Shown in pieces: positions 17,614 to 26,277 of a DNA stretch of 64,000 bases. Numbering within the stretch: position 1 is the stretch's first letter; each line of letters opens with the position of its first letter. The notes beneath the pieces are model-generated. The model was not told the DNA's origin. It worked only from the letters and a program-made list of their open reading frames with translations, and searched no databases. Made by a program: the position numbers and the translations under genes. The stretch comes from Novosphingobium sp. NDB2Meth1 (lineage in GTDB: Bacteria > Pseudomonadota > Alphaproteobacteria > Sphingomonadales > Sphingomonadaceae). The stretch covers positions 248,001-312,000 of the forward strand of contig NZ_FPEH01000015.1 of assembly GCF_900117425.1 (NCBI RefSeq), written 5' to 3'.

Positions 17614-18869
17614 AGACTCCCTATTCCGCCTTCAGCCTGCTGCGCGGCGCGCTGAACGGGCAAAAGCATTGGGAACCGGCGTGGCGCGATCCGGAGCCCC
17701 GCGCGAGTTATGACGTCATCATCATCGGCGGCGGCGGGCATGGGCTTGCCACCGCCTATTACCTCGCCAAGGTGCACGGCATCCGCAACGTCGCGGTGCT
17801 GGAGAAGAGCTGGATCGGCGGCGGCAATGTCGGGCGCAACACTACGCTGGTGCGCTCGAACTACCGCCTGCCGCAGCTGCACAACTTCTTCGAGTTCGGC
17901 CTCAAGCTCTGGCACAATCTCAGCGACGATCTCAATTACAACGTCATGTTCAGCCCGCGCGGCGCGATGTTCCTCGGCCACAACGATGGCGACATGATCA
18001 AGCTTGCCGAACGCGGCGATGCCATGCGCTGCGACGGGATCGACGCGGAACTGCTCACCCCGAAGCAGATCGCCAAGATCGAGCCGCTGCTCGATCTTTC
18101 GCGGGGCGCCCGCTTCCCCATCGACGGCGCGCTGATTCAGTGGCGCGCCGGCACCGCGCGGCACGATGCTGTCGCCTGGGGCTATGCCCGCGCGGCCGAT
18201 GCGCTGGGGGTCGATATCATCCAGAAGTGCGAGGTCACCGGCTTCGTTAAGGACGGCAATCGGATCACCGGCGTCGAGACCACGCGTGGCCGCATCCTCG
18301 CGGGCCGCACCGGCATCTGCGTCGCAGGCCACAGTGGCCATGTCGCGGGCCTCGCCGGCCTGCGCCTGCCGATTGAATCGCAGACCTTGCAGGCACTCGT
18401 CACCGAAGGCGTCAAGCCGATGGTGCAGTCGGTCATCATGTCGCAGTCGCTCCACTTCTACGTCAGCCAGTCCGACAAGGGCGGCATCGTCATGGGCGGC
18501 GATCCGGACAACTGGCCGAGCTATGCCCGCCGCGGCCAGCCGACGATCAAGGAGCATGCCATCGCGCAGGCCGTCACCTGCATGCCCGCGCTCTCGCGTC
18601 TCCGGATGTTGCGCACCTGGTCGGGCGTGACCGACATGAGCTTCGATGGTTCCCCGATCATAGGTCCTTCGCCCATCGACGGGCTCTATCTCAACGCTGG
18701 CTGGTGCTACGGCGGCTTCAAGGCAACGCCCGCTTCGGGCTGGACGTATGCCCACACGCTCGCCACTGGCAAGCCGCACGAACTGAACGCGCCCTTCAGC
18801 CTCGAACGATTCATGACCGGCGCCACGATCGACGAAACGTCCGTCGGTCCTTTCCCGAACCACCGCTGA
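17610..18869 (+). CDS. soxB: Sarcosine oxidase beta subunit
   Basis: A 419-residue beta subunit of heterotetrameric sarcosine oxidase. The FAD motif IIIGGGGHGLATAYYLA lies at about residues 37-53. GTARHDAVAWGYARAADALGVDI contains the histidine (about H185) that carries covalent FMN in characterised SoxB proteins. The C-terminal W-S-G-x-TDMSFDGSPIIG and GWCYGGFKATPASG segments are canonical. With SoxA, D and G it oxidises an N-methyl amino acid to the demethylated amine, with methylene transferred to folate or released as formaldehyde. The start overlaps the preceding stop (ATGA). Confidence 0.92.
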   Translation: MKTPYSAFSLLRGALNGQKHWEPAWRDPEPRASYDVIIIGGGGHGLATAYYLAKVHGIRNVAVLEKSWIGGGNVGRNTTLVRSNYRLPQLHNFFEFGLKLWHNLSDDLNYNVMFSPRGAMFLGHNDGDMIKLAERGDAMRCDGIDAELLTPKQIAKIEPLLDLSRGARFPIDGALIQWRAGTARHDAVAWGYARAADALGVDIIQKCEVTGFVKDGNRITGVETTRGRILAGRTGICVAGHSGHVAGLAGLRLPIESQTLQALVTEGVKPMVQSVIMSQSLHFYVSQSDKGGIVMGGDPDNWPSYARRGQPTIKEHAIAQAVTCMPALSRLRMLRTWSGVTDMSFDGSPIIGPSPIDGLYLNAGWCYGGFKATPASGWTYAHTLATGKPHELNAPFSLERFMTGATIDETSVGPFPNHR

Positions 18870-18882
18870 GACGGGCAACGCG

Positions 18883-19146
18883 ATGTACCAGATCACCTGT
18901 CCCCACTGCGGCCCGCGCGCCCAGACCGAGTTTACTTACGAGCGCACGACCGACTCCGTCGTCGATCCCGCCGGCGATACCCACGCCGCGATGCAGGCGC
19001 TCTACACCCGCGCCAATCCGATGGGCCTTGACGATGAAATCTGGCGCCACACATATGGCTGCCGCGCGTGGATGGTGCTCACCCGCCACCGCGTGACGCA
19101 CGAGATCCGTGCCGTCAAAGCCATCGGTCCGGAGGCGCTGCCATGA
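18883..19146 (+). CDS. soxD: Sarcosine oxidase delta subunit
   Basis: An 87-residue small subunit. The zinc-site ligands are recognisable: C6 and C9 in ITCPHCG, and H56 and C60 in WRHTYGCRAW, equivalent to the Cys2-His-Cys site of characterised SoxD. It starts 13 bp after soxB and its stop overlaps the soxA start. The soxB-D-A-G order is the standard arrangement for the heterotetrameric enzyme, and SoxD is structural at the beta/alpha interface. Confidence 0.92.
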   Translation: MYQITCPHCGPRAQTEFTYERTTDSVVDPAGDTHAAMQALYTRANPMGLDDEIWRHTYGCRAWMVLTRHRVTHEIRAVKAIGPEALP

Positions 19147-21914
19147 GCGGTCCTTCGCGCAGCGCGACGGGTGACGAGACGATCCCGTTCACCTTCGACG
19201 GCAACACTTATCATGCCCGCCCCGGCGACACGCTCGCCGCCGCGCTGCTCGCCAATGGCGTCGGCCTCGTCGGCCGCAGCTTCAAATACCACCGCCCGCG
19301 CGGGATCATGACGGCCGGGATCGAGGAGCCAAACGCGCTCGTCACCGTTGGCACCGGTGGCCGCACCGAGCCCAACACGCGCGCGACCGACGTGTTCGTC
19401 TATCCCGGCATGGTGGCGAAGAGCCAGAACCGCTGGCCCAGCCTGTCTTTCGACGTCGCCTCGATCTTCGGGCTCGCCGCGCCTGCGCTAGGCGCCGGGT
19501 TCTACTACAAGACATTCTTCGGCCCGGCGAAGCACTGGATGCTCTACGAGGGCTTCATCCGCCGCGCCGCCGGCCTCGGCAACGCGCCGACCGAGGCGGA
19601 CCCGGATAACTTCTCGCACAAGGCCGGGTTCTGCGACGTACTTGTCGTCGGCGCCGGTCCAGCTGGCCTCAAGGCCGCACTCGCCGCGGCCGAAGCAGGC
19701 AAGCGCGTCATGCTCGTCGAGCAGGATGCCGTCCCCGGCGGTTCGCTGCTGCGTGATCCCGATCCCGCGATCGATCCTGCCGCCATGATCGCGCGGATCA
19801 AGGCGCTCGGCGGTGAAGTCCTGCTGCGCACGACCGCGTCGGGCTATTGGGACCACAACTTCCTTACGCTAACCCAGCGCCTCGTCGAACCCGGCGCGGT
19901 GCCGCCGCACGGTTTCGCCCAGCGGCTCTGGCACGTGCGGGCAGGGCGGGTGATCCTCGCCACCGGCCTGATCGAGCGCCCGGTGCCCTTCGCCAACAAC
20001 GACCATCCCGGCGTGATGCTCAGCCAGGCCGTGCGCAGCTATGTCCGCCGCTGGGGCGTACTGCCCGGCAAGCGCGTCGTCATCGCCACCAACAACGACG
20101 ATGCCTACCTGACTGCCGAGGCGCTCGTCGCAGCGGGTGCAGAGGTCGTGGCGCTGCTCGATGCCCGCGCCCCCGGCAGCGGTCCTACCGCGCCTGCCGG
20201 TGTTCAGGTTTTCTACGATGCAAAGCCCGCGAAGGTCATCGGCCGCAAGCATGCGCTGCGCAAGGTCACTGCCGTCATCGGCGGCAGCGAGCACAGCTTC
20301 GACGCCGATCTGATCGCGGTATCGGGCGGCTTCGTCCCGGTCGCGCACCTCCACATGCAGGCGGGCGGCAAGCTGACATGGAACGAGGCTGCGCAGGCCT
20401 TCATCCCGGGCGAGACGCCGCAGGCTTGCGAGACCGTCGGCGCTGCGCTCAATCCGCCATCCGCGCCCGCCATCGCGCCCGCCGGGAAGGCCAAGACCAG
20501 CTTCGTAGACTTCCAGAACGACGTCAGCCTCGCGGACATCGATCTCGCCTGGCAGGAAGGCTACCGCTCGGTCGAGCACCTCAAGCGCTACACCACGCTC
20601 GGTATGGCGACCGATCAGGGCAAGACCAGCAACATGGTCGCGCTCTCGCGCCTTGCCGAAAAGCAGCATGTAACCGTGCCCGAGGCCGGTCTCACTACGT
20701 TTCGCCCGCCGTTCACGCCCGTCACCATGGGCCTCATGGCGGGCGCCGGCGCACGCAATGCGGGGGCACACGTGCGCCGGATCCCCTTGCACAGTCTGCA
20801 CGAGGCGCACGATCCGATCTGGCAGCCGCTCGGCTACTGGTTCCGCCCGCGCGCCTATCCGGTGAACGGCGAGAGCTTGCAGCAAGCCGCCCTGCGCGAA
20901 GCCCGCACCGTGCGCACCGTGGCGGGCCTCAGCGACGTTTCCACGCTCGGCAAGTTCGAGGTCAGCGGCCCCGACGCCGCCGCGTTGCTTGAACTGGTCT
21001 GCGCAACCACAGTCGGCAAGCTCGCCGTCGGACGCGGCCGCTACACCTTCATGTGCCGCGAAGACGGCTTCGTGAACGACGATGGCACCGTCTGGCGCCT
21101 CGCCGAAAACCGCTACCTGCTGACAAGCTCGACCGGCGGCGCGGACCGCATGGCGCACTTCATCTCCTACGTGCGCAACTCGCTGCGGCCGGACCTCAAG
21201 TGCTCCGTCGTCAACGTGCAGGAGCATTACGCCGGGATCGCGCTCGCCGGACCCCAGGCGCGCGCCATCCTTGCGTCGCTGATCGGCGCCGAACCCCCGC
21301 GCCACATGGGCTATGCTCCCGGCGTGCTCGCAGGCGTTCCGGTCCATGTTCTCGCCGCCAGCTACAGCGGCGAACGCGCCTTCGAAATACATGTCGAGGC
21401 GACGCATGCCGCACCCGTCTGGCAGGCCATCGAACACGCAACCCGCGCGGCAGGCGGCGCGCCCTATGGCCTCGAGGCCATGGAACTGCTGCGGATCGAG
21501 AAGGGTCACGTGGTCGTCGGCGGCGAAGTCGATGGTCGCAGCACGCCGCACGATCTCGGCCTTGGCGGCATGCTCAACAAGGCGGGCGGCTTCATCGGCG
21601 CGGCTGGCCTGACGCGGCCTGCACTCAGCGCGCCGGATCGCAATAACCTCGTCGGCCTCGTCAGCCTCGATGGCCCGATCCCCGAAGGCGGCATGCTGAT
21701 CCAGCGCGCGGGTCAGTCGCCGCAAGGCCATGTCACCGCCGCCGCGCGCCGCATCCTCGAAGGCGGCGCCATCGCGCTCGCTTTGCTTCAGGGCGGGCAT
21801 AAGCGGCACGGCGAGGAATTGATCGTCACCTCGCCCACGCGCGGCGAAAAGGCGCGCGTCCGCGTGACCGCACCGCACTTCTATGATGCCGCCGGGGAAC
21901 GCTACCGTGACTGA
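19143..21914 (+). CDS. soxA: Sarcosine oxidase alpha subunit
   Basis: A 923-residue alpha subunit. The N-terminal domain (FTFDGNTYHARPGDTLAAALLANG, residues 16-39) is the ferredoxin-like fold without cysteine ligands, followed by GRSFKYHRPRGIMTAG. The NAD-binding region is VLVVGAGPAGLKAAL (about 166-180), with a second part at ATGLIERPVPFANNDHPGV. The C-terminal third is a folate-binding GcvT-like aminomethyltransferase domain, including YSGERAFEIHVE and LGLGGMLNKAGGFIGAAGL. It starts inside the soxD stop (ATGA). The GcvT-like part is where the methyl carbon is normally captured on tetrahydrofolate. Confidence 0.93.
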   Translation: MSGPSRSATGDETIPFTFDGNTYHARPGDTLAAALLANGVGLVGRSFKYHRPRGIMTAGIEEPNALVTVGTGGRTEPNTRATDVFVYPGMVAKSQNRWPSLSFDVASIFGLAAPALGAGFYYKTFFGPAKHWMLYEGFIRRAAGLGNAPTEADPDNFSHKAGFCDVLVVGAGPAGLKAALAAAEAGKRVMLVEQDAVPGGSLLRDPDPAIDPAAMIARIKALGGEVLLRTTASGYWDHNFLTLTQRLVEPGAVPPHGFAQRLWHVRAGRVILATGLIERPVPFANNDHPGVMLSQAVRSYVRRWGVLPGKRVVIATNNDDAYLTAEALVAAGAEVVALLDARAPGSGPTAPAGVQVFYDAKPAKVIGRKHALRKVTAVIGGSEHSFDADLIAVSGGFVPVAHLHMQAGGKLTWNEAAQAFIPGETPQACETVGAALNPPSAPAIAPAGKAKTSFVDFQNDVSLADIDLAWQEGYRSVEHLKRYTTLGMATDQGKTSNMVALSRLAEKQHVTVPEAGLTTFRPPFTPVTMGLMAGAGARNAGAHVRRIPLHSLHEAHDPIWQPLGYWFRPRAYPVNGESLQQAALREARTVRTVAGLSDVSTLGKFEVSGPDAAALLELVCATTVGKLAVGRGRYTFMCREDGFVNDDGTVWRLAENRYLLTSSTGGADRMAHFISYVRNSLRPDLKCSVVNVQEHYAGIALAGPQARAILASLIGAEPPRHMGYAPGVLAGVPVHVLAASYSGERAFEIHVEATHAAPVWQAIEHATRAAGGAPYGLEAMELLRIEKGHVVVGGEVDGRSTPHDLGLGGMLNKAGGFIGAAGLTRPALSAPDRNNLVGLVSLDGPIPEGGMLIQRAGQSPQGHVTAAARRILEGGAIALALLQGGHKRHGEELIVTSPTRGEKARVRVTAPHFYDAAGERYRD

Positions 21915-22401
21915 ACCGACATCGATCACCATGCTCCCGGCTGCACCGCTCCACGCGCTGGAGATCTGGAGCAACCCGCAGGCCGTCGCCACGCGCATCG
22001 AGAAGGCGCTGGGTTTTGCGCTGCCGGTGATGAACCGCAGCGCGGGCAATGATGCCATCACCTTGCTGCGTTACGAGCCGACCGTCTGGCTCGTTGAAGG
22101 GGATGTGGCCGTGATCGCGGATACCCTTGGCGATGACGGCGCATTGACGGCGATCGGTGGCGGGATCGTCCGCATGCGCCTTGCCGGGCCGCACTGGCGC
22201 GACCTGCTGCTCGAAGGCGGCTTCTTCGATACCAGCGCCGCCGCGTTCCCGGCGGGCGCCACGGCCGCGACAGTCATCGACCACGTCGGCGTGCGCCTTT
22301 GGGCCGAAAGCGACGATGCTTGCATCGCCTACGTGCCTGCCAGCTATGCGCTCAGCCTGCACCACTTCTGGGATGAGGCCCTGCCGCTGCTGGGGGCATA
22401 A
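21907..22401 (+). CDS. soxG: Sarcosine oxidase gamma subunit
   Basis: A gamma-subunit-like protein of about 164 residues, with a GcvT-related fold: LRYEPTVWLVEGD, MRLAGPHWRDLLLEGGFFD, HVGVRLWAE and SYALSLHHFWDEAL are characteristic. I prefer the GTG at 21907, which overlaps the soxA stop by 8 nt and lies behind a GGGGAACG stretch. An ATG at 21883 would add eight residues. It is the last gene of the demethylation operon and is followed at once by a REP-like palindrome. Confidence 0.88.
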   Translation: MTEPTSITMLPAAPLHALEIWSNPQAVATRIEKALGFALPVMNRSAGNDAITLLRYEPTVWLVEGDVAVIADTLGDDGALTAIGGGIVRMRLAGPHWRDLLLEGGFFDTSAAAFPAGATAATVIDHVGVRLWAESDDACIAYVPASYALSLHHFWDEALPLLGA

Positions 22402-22409
22402 CCTTCCTC

Positions 22410-22433
22410 GTCACCCCGGGCTTGATCCGGGGT
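22410..22433. repeat. REP-like palindrome (likely terminator) after soxG
   Basis: The GC-rich hairpin CCCCGG (22414-22419) pairs with CCGGGG (22427-22432) around a CTTGAT-containing loop. It belongs to the same family as the element at 1254-1277. It lies 8 nt after the soxG stop and between convergent genes, so it probably ends transcripts on one or both strands. Confidence 0.65.
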
Positions 22434-22449
22434 CCCGCTTCGTTCCGTC

Positions 22450-23814
22450 TCAGTGAATCCGCGCGCCCTGCCGCTTGAGCTCGGCCTGCACCGCCGCGAT
22501 ATCCACCTGCGCGAAATCCCGCCCCGTCTTCACCGAAAGCGCCGCGGCCACGCCCGCGCCCTGGCCTGACACCGCGCAGCACATCATGTTGCGCACCGCG
22601 GCATGGCTCACCTTGTCGCCGCCGATCACCCGGCCCGCGACGATCAGGTTCGTGATCCCCTTGGGTACGAGCGAACGGTAGGGCACGTGGAAATAGCGCC
22701 CGGTCGTCGGCAGGATCAGCAGCCCGTAGCCATCGATGAACTCCGGGAAGATCCCGATGGAATCGTCGAACCGCGCCTCGCCCCGCACGTCGCCGCCGGT
22801 CATGTTGTAGAGCGCATCGATCTTGCGCGTGTCGCGGATGCCGAGGGTCATCCCGAAATTGCGCAATTTGGCCCCTTCGCACCCCGGCATGAACGCGCGC
22901 AGCGCCGCGATGGCGTGCATTGCATCGGCGCGGCCGTCCATCTCGCCGCGCGTCAGGCTGTCGGGATCGGTGCCGTCGAGGTAATGGTGGACGAGGTTGA
23001 GGTAGGTGAGATCGCCTTGATCCGAAACCGTGCCCCACGTACCCGCGATGGTCGCAAGGTTCTCCGGCAGCAGTCCAGCCTTGAGCGCCTGCCGGAACGG
23101 CTTCCTCAGGAACGGCGAGAACATTGCGTCTTCCTTGCCGCTCGTCGTGATGTCCCACTCGCCGCCGCCGGACCAGTCGCCATAGGTCTGCGGATCGGCC
23201 TTCACCGCCTCGATGAAGCGCGCCTTGTTCACCCCGCTCATCGAGAACATCACCGAGACGGACATCATCTCGTCGACCGGATGCTTGATCGTCGGCGCGC
23301 CGCCGCGATAGGCAAGGTCCGCATCGCCGGTGGCGTCGATAACCCGCTCTGCTAGGATCGCCTCGCGCCCAGCCTTGCTTTCGACGATCACGCCCCTGAT
23401 CACATCGCCTTCCATGATCGGAGCGACGACGAGCCGGTGCAACATCGGGATGACGCCGGCTTCCTTCACCAGCACGTCGGCCACATGCTTGAAGGCTTCG
23501 GCATCGAGCGCATGGCTGATCGATTGCGGCTCGGGCAGCGCGGCGTCCATCGCGATCGCGCGGTCCTCGAATTCGCGGCCGATGCCTTCGCTGTCGATGG
23601 TCGTCGGGTGGCGATACCAGGCAAAGCCTTCGACGCCGACTTGCGTGATATTGCCGCCAAAACAGCCATAGCGTTCAACCAGAGTCGTCTTCACCCCCGC
23701 GCGCGCCGAAGCCAGCGCCGCCGCAAGGCCGCCCGGGCCGGAGCCCACCACCAGCACGTCGGTCTCGTGGATCACGTCGATCCGGCGGGCGGGTTCTTCG
23801 ATCTGTCTGGTCAT
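22450..23814 (-). CDS. FAD-dependent oxidoreductase (FAD_oxidored family), function unknown
   Basis: A 454-residue flavoprotein with an N-terminal VLVVGSGPGGLAAALASA motif (about residues 20-37). YGCFGGNITQVG follows at about 50-61, then VIDATGDADLAYRGG, and the C-terminal VAGRVIGGDKVSHAAVRNMMCCAVSGQGAG. The GCFGGN and MCCAVSGQGAG elements are those of the FAD_oxidored family, whose members have few assigned substrates. I use ATG 23814; an in-frame ATG at 23850 is possible. It converges on the sarcosine oxidase operon, so co-regulation is not obvious. Confidence 0.82.
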   Translation of the reverse strand: MTRQIEEPARRIDVIHETDVLVVGSGPGGLAAALASARAGVKTTLVERYGCFGGNITQVGVEGFAWYRHPTTIDSEGIGREFEDRAIAMDAALPEPQSISHALDAEAFKHVADVLVKEAGVIPMLHRLVVAPIMEGDVIRGVIVESKAGREAILAERVIDATGDADLAYRGGAPTIKHPVDEMMSVSVMFSMSGVNKARFIEAVKADPQTYGDWSGGGEWDITTSGKEDAMFSPFLRKPFRQALKAGLLPENLATIAGTWGTVSDQGDLTYLNLVHHYLDGTDPDSLTRGEMDGRADAMHAIAALRAFMPGCEGAKLRNFGMTLGIRDTRKIDALYNMTGGDVRGEARFDDSIGIFPEFIDGYGLLILPTTGRYFHVPYRSLVPKGITNLIVAGRVIGGDKVSHAAVRNMMCCAVSGQGAGVAAALSVKTGRDFAQVDIAAVQAELKRQGARIH

Positions 23815-23917
23815 GGCCGCGCAGCATGACGCCTGCGCAAGTCCGGTCAACCGGCGCGGCGAACGCTGGTTCCCATCAAGAAAAACTGATGCAGGGCTTC
23901 AGTCCGGCTGATGCAAG

Positions 23918-24325
23918 TCAGACGCGGCGGATGCGCGAAGGGTCGGTCATCGGCGTGACGACACGGTGCCGTGTCTCGACCTTCCATTCGCCGGAAACCT
24001 GCGCGACATGCGCCTGCCGCTGCAGCGCGCGGCCAAGTGCTTCGAGATCGAGCGGCGCATCAAGCTGCATGCCGAACGTGTGACCGCTGAACCAGCGGAC
24101 GATCCCGGTCGCTTCCTGTTCGCCCGGCAGCACCACCAGCACCCGCTCTCCGCGCACCGGCGCCGGCCCGCGCGCGCTCGCGCCAAGTCCGGTCTCGGAG
24201 ACGTTGCGGATGACGATATCCTGAACTTCGCCGTCGCGGTGGATCAGGCGAGCGCGGATGATCCGCGGCTGGCGCTGGGCCCGCACGACCTGATCCGTCG
24301 GTGGAATGGGAGCCATGAATGACAT
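23918..24325 (-). CDS. PilZ domain protein
   Basis: A 135-residue cytoplasmic protein consisting mainly of a PilZ domain. The N-terminal QRQPRIIRARL region supplies the RxxxR motif, and IRNVSETGLGAS supplies the D/NxSxxG motif, which together bind c-di-GMP in the family. The domain ends near FGMQLDAP. No enzymatic output domain is present, so it would act as an adaptor. It is monocistronic, with a 183-bp gap upstream. The target is unknown. Confidence 0.85.
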   Translation of the reverse strand: MSFMAPIPPTDQVVRAQRQPRIIRARLIHRDGEVQDIVIRNVSETGLGASARGPAPVRGERVLVVLPGEQEATGIVRWFSGHTFGMQLDAPLDLEALGRALQRQAHVAQVSGEWKVETRHRVVTPMTDPSRIRRV

Positions 24326-24508
24326 CTACCGCACCATCACCTTGCAACGAGCCTCTTGGCGCTGGTCCGGCGCCACCAGCCCATTGTGGACCAAGAACGG
24401 TAAATGATCCGTTATGGATCGTCTTTCAGTCATTCGAATTGAGCAATAATTCCTGACAAATGCCATTGCAGGGAGCCCGGAGCAGGTCCGAAACTCCCCG
24501 CTAACGCT

Positions 24509-25216
24509 TCAGGCAGCGTCAACCATGACGATCTCGCTGTCTTCCAGCGCGGTCACGGTCAGCACTTCGAGATCGCGAATCGCCGCGCCGTCGCGGGCGT
24601 TCACGGTCACGTCCGCGATCTTCACCGCACCGGTGGCGGGGACGAGGTAGGCCCTGCGGTCCTTGCCCAGCGGATAGCTCGCGGTTTCACCGGCGCGCAA
24701 GGTCGCGCCGAGAACGCGGGCATCGGTGCGGATGGGAAGGGCATCGCCGTCGGTCTGGTCATTGGCATAGCCCGAAGCGAGCGCCACGAATTGCCCGGCG
24801 CGCTCGCCCTTGGGGAAGGGACGGGCACCCCAGCCGGGGGCTTCGCCGCTGCGGGTCGGCATGATCCAGATCTGGAAGATGCGCGTGGTCACGTCCTCCA
24901 TGTTGTATTCCGAATGGCGGATGCCGGTGCCCGCGCTCATCACCTGCACATCGCCCGCTTCGGTCCGGCCTTTGTTGCCAAGGCTGTCCTGGTGGGTGAT
25001 CGCGCCTTCGCGGACGTAGGTGATGATCTCCATGTCGCGGTGCGGGTGCGGCGGGAAACCGCTCTTCGGCGCGATCGTATCGTCGTTCCACACGCGCAGG
25101 TTGCCCCAATGCATGCGCGCCGGATCGTGGTACTCGGCGAACGAGAAGTGATGCTTGGCATCGAGCCAGCCGTGGTTCGCACCGCCGAGGCTGGCAAAGG
25201 GGCGCAGTTCGATCAT
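24509..25216 (-). CDS. Pirin family protein
   Basis: A 235-residue bicupin of the pirin family. The metal-binding N-terminal cupin shows FPPHPHRDMEIITYVREG and MSAGTGIRHSEYN, supplying the three histidines and one glutamate expected. Bacterial pirins include quercetinase-like enzymes and regulators. I choose ATG 25216 because an AGGAGA ribosome-binding site stands about 8 nt upstream; ATG 25234 lacks one. It is divergent from the LysR regulator, which is therefore its likely regulator. Confidence 0.93.
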   Translation of the reverse strand: MIELRPFASLGGANHGWLDAKHHFSFAEYHDPARMHWGNLRVWNDDTIAPKSGFPPHPHRDMEIITYVREGAITHQDSLGNKGRTEAGDVQVMSAGTGIRHSEYNMEDVTTRIFQIWIMPTRSGEAPGWGARPFPKGERAGQFVALASGYANDQTDGDALPIRTDARVLGATLRAGETASYPLGKDRRAYLVPATGAVKIADVTVNARDGAAIRDLEVLTVTALEDSEIVMVDAA

Positions 25217-25297
25217 GACCTGTTCTCCTGTCATGCGCCCGCCACGGGAACGGGCAGGGCGCCTTCGTTGGAGCCGATATAGCGGTTGCCTGCTTTC

Positions 25298-25345
25298 CTG
25301 TTCAGTGGGATAAAGTGCACCGATTTGTTCGATGGAGCTGAACAG
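25298..25345. promoter_or_regulatory. Candidate LysR operator between pirin and lysR
   Basis: Three related half-sites lie in the divergent gap: TGTTC at 25299-25303, TGTTC at 25326-25330 and GAACA at 25340-25344. The last two form an inverted repeat with a 9-nt spacer, within the T-N11-A pattern used by LysR proteins. The longer arms CTGTTCA (25298-25304) and TGAACAG (25339-25345) are also exact inverted copies. The rightmost arm touches the lysR GTG start, as expected for autoregulation. Confidence 0.5.
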
Positions 25346-26274
25346 TGGCTAATCCCGGTACGCCCACGCTTGATCAGTTGCGCATCTTTCTCACGATTGT
25401 CGATACCGGCAGTTTTGCGGGTGCGGCACGCCAATTGGGCCGGGCCGTTTCCGTGATCAGCTACGGTGTTGCCAACCTGGAGGCCCAACTGGGCGTCATC
25501 CTGTTCGACCGCGAGGGCACGCGCAAGCCGCAGCTCACCACCGCCGGCCGCGCGCTGCTGGCAGAGGCGCGCGCCATTGCGCAGGGCGTCGATGGCCTTC
25601 GCGCGAAAGTGAAGGGCTTGCTCGACGGGCTGGAAGCCGAAGTCGATCTTGCGGTCGACGTCATGGTCCCACCCGAACGCCTCGCAACCGTGCTGCGCGG
25701 GTTTGCGACGGAGTTCCCAACGGTTCAGCTGCGGCTTCACGTCGAGGCGCTGGGCGCGGTCAGCGCGATGGTGCAGGCGCGCACGGCCACCATCGGGATT
25801 TCCGGCCCGCTGGCCGCCGAAATGGCCGAGATCGACGGCAGAGTGGCCGGAGCGACGTTGCTGGTGCCGGTCGCGGCGCCCGATCACCCCCTCGGCCGCA
25901 TGACCGAGATCCTGCCCGGCGCCGGGCGCGACTACATCCAGCTGGTGCTGTCGGACCGCTCGGGCACCACTGCGGGGCGCGATTTCGGGGTGGTCAGTCC
26001 CAAGACCTGGCGTCTTGCCGATCTCGGCGCCAAGCATGCCCTGCTGCGCGAGGGGATCGGTTGGGGCAACATGCCGCTGCCGATGGTGGAGGGTGATCTG
26101 GCGGCGGGCACGCTCACCCGCCTTGCCATGCCCGATCACCCCGGCGGCGCCTATCGCTTTACCGCGATCTGGCGCCGCGATACCCCGCCGGGGCCAGCCG
26201 CGCGCTGGCTGCTCGATCAGTTCGTGGCGCTTGCCGAGGGCGACGGCGAGGTGTGCAACATGCCTGAGGTCTGA
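25345..26274 (+). CDS. LysR-family transcriptional regulator
   Basis: A 309-residue regulator. The N-terminal winged helix-turn-helix has the LysR signature (LRIFLTIVDTGSFAGAARQLGRAVSVISYGVANLEAQLG), followed by an LTTAGRALL linker helix. A periplasmic-binding-protein-like effector domain begins at about residue 95. The start is a GTG behind a GATGGAGC ribosome-binding stretch; no better in-frame ATG exists. Divergence from the pirin gene, with inverted repeats between, suggests it controls that gene and itself. Its end lies 3 nt from the converging acyl-CoA dehydrogenase. Confidence 0.93.
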   Translation: MANPGTPTLDQLRIFLTIVDTGSFAGAARQLGRAVSVISYGVANLEAQLGVILFDREGTRKPQLTTAGRALLAEARAIAQGVDGLRAKVKGLLDGLEAEVDLAVDVMVPPERLATVLRGFATEFPTVQLRLHVEALGAVSAMVQARTATIGISGPLAAEMAEIDGRVAGATLLVPVAAPDHPLGRMTEILPGAGRDYIQLVLSDRSGTTAGRDFGVVSPKTWRLADLGAKHALLREGIGWGNMPLPMVEGDLAAGTLTRLAMPDHPGGAYRFTAIWRRDTPPGPAARWLLDQFVALAEGDGEVCNMPEV

Positions 26275-26277
26275 GGT

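Noticed and set aside
19869..22061. A 730-codon minus-strand frame opposite soxA and soxG
   Set aside because: It lies antisense to well-conserved sarcosine oxidase subunits and shows low-complexity Arg/Ala/Asp composition without motifs.
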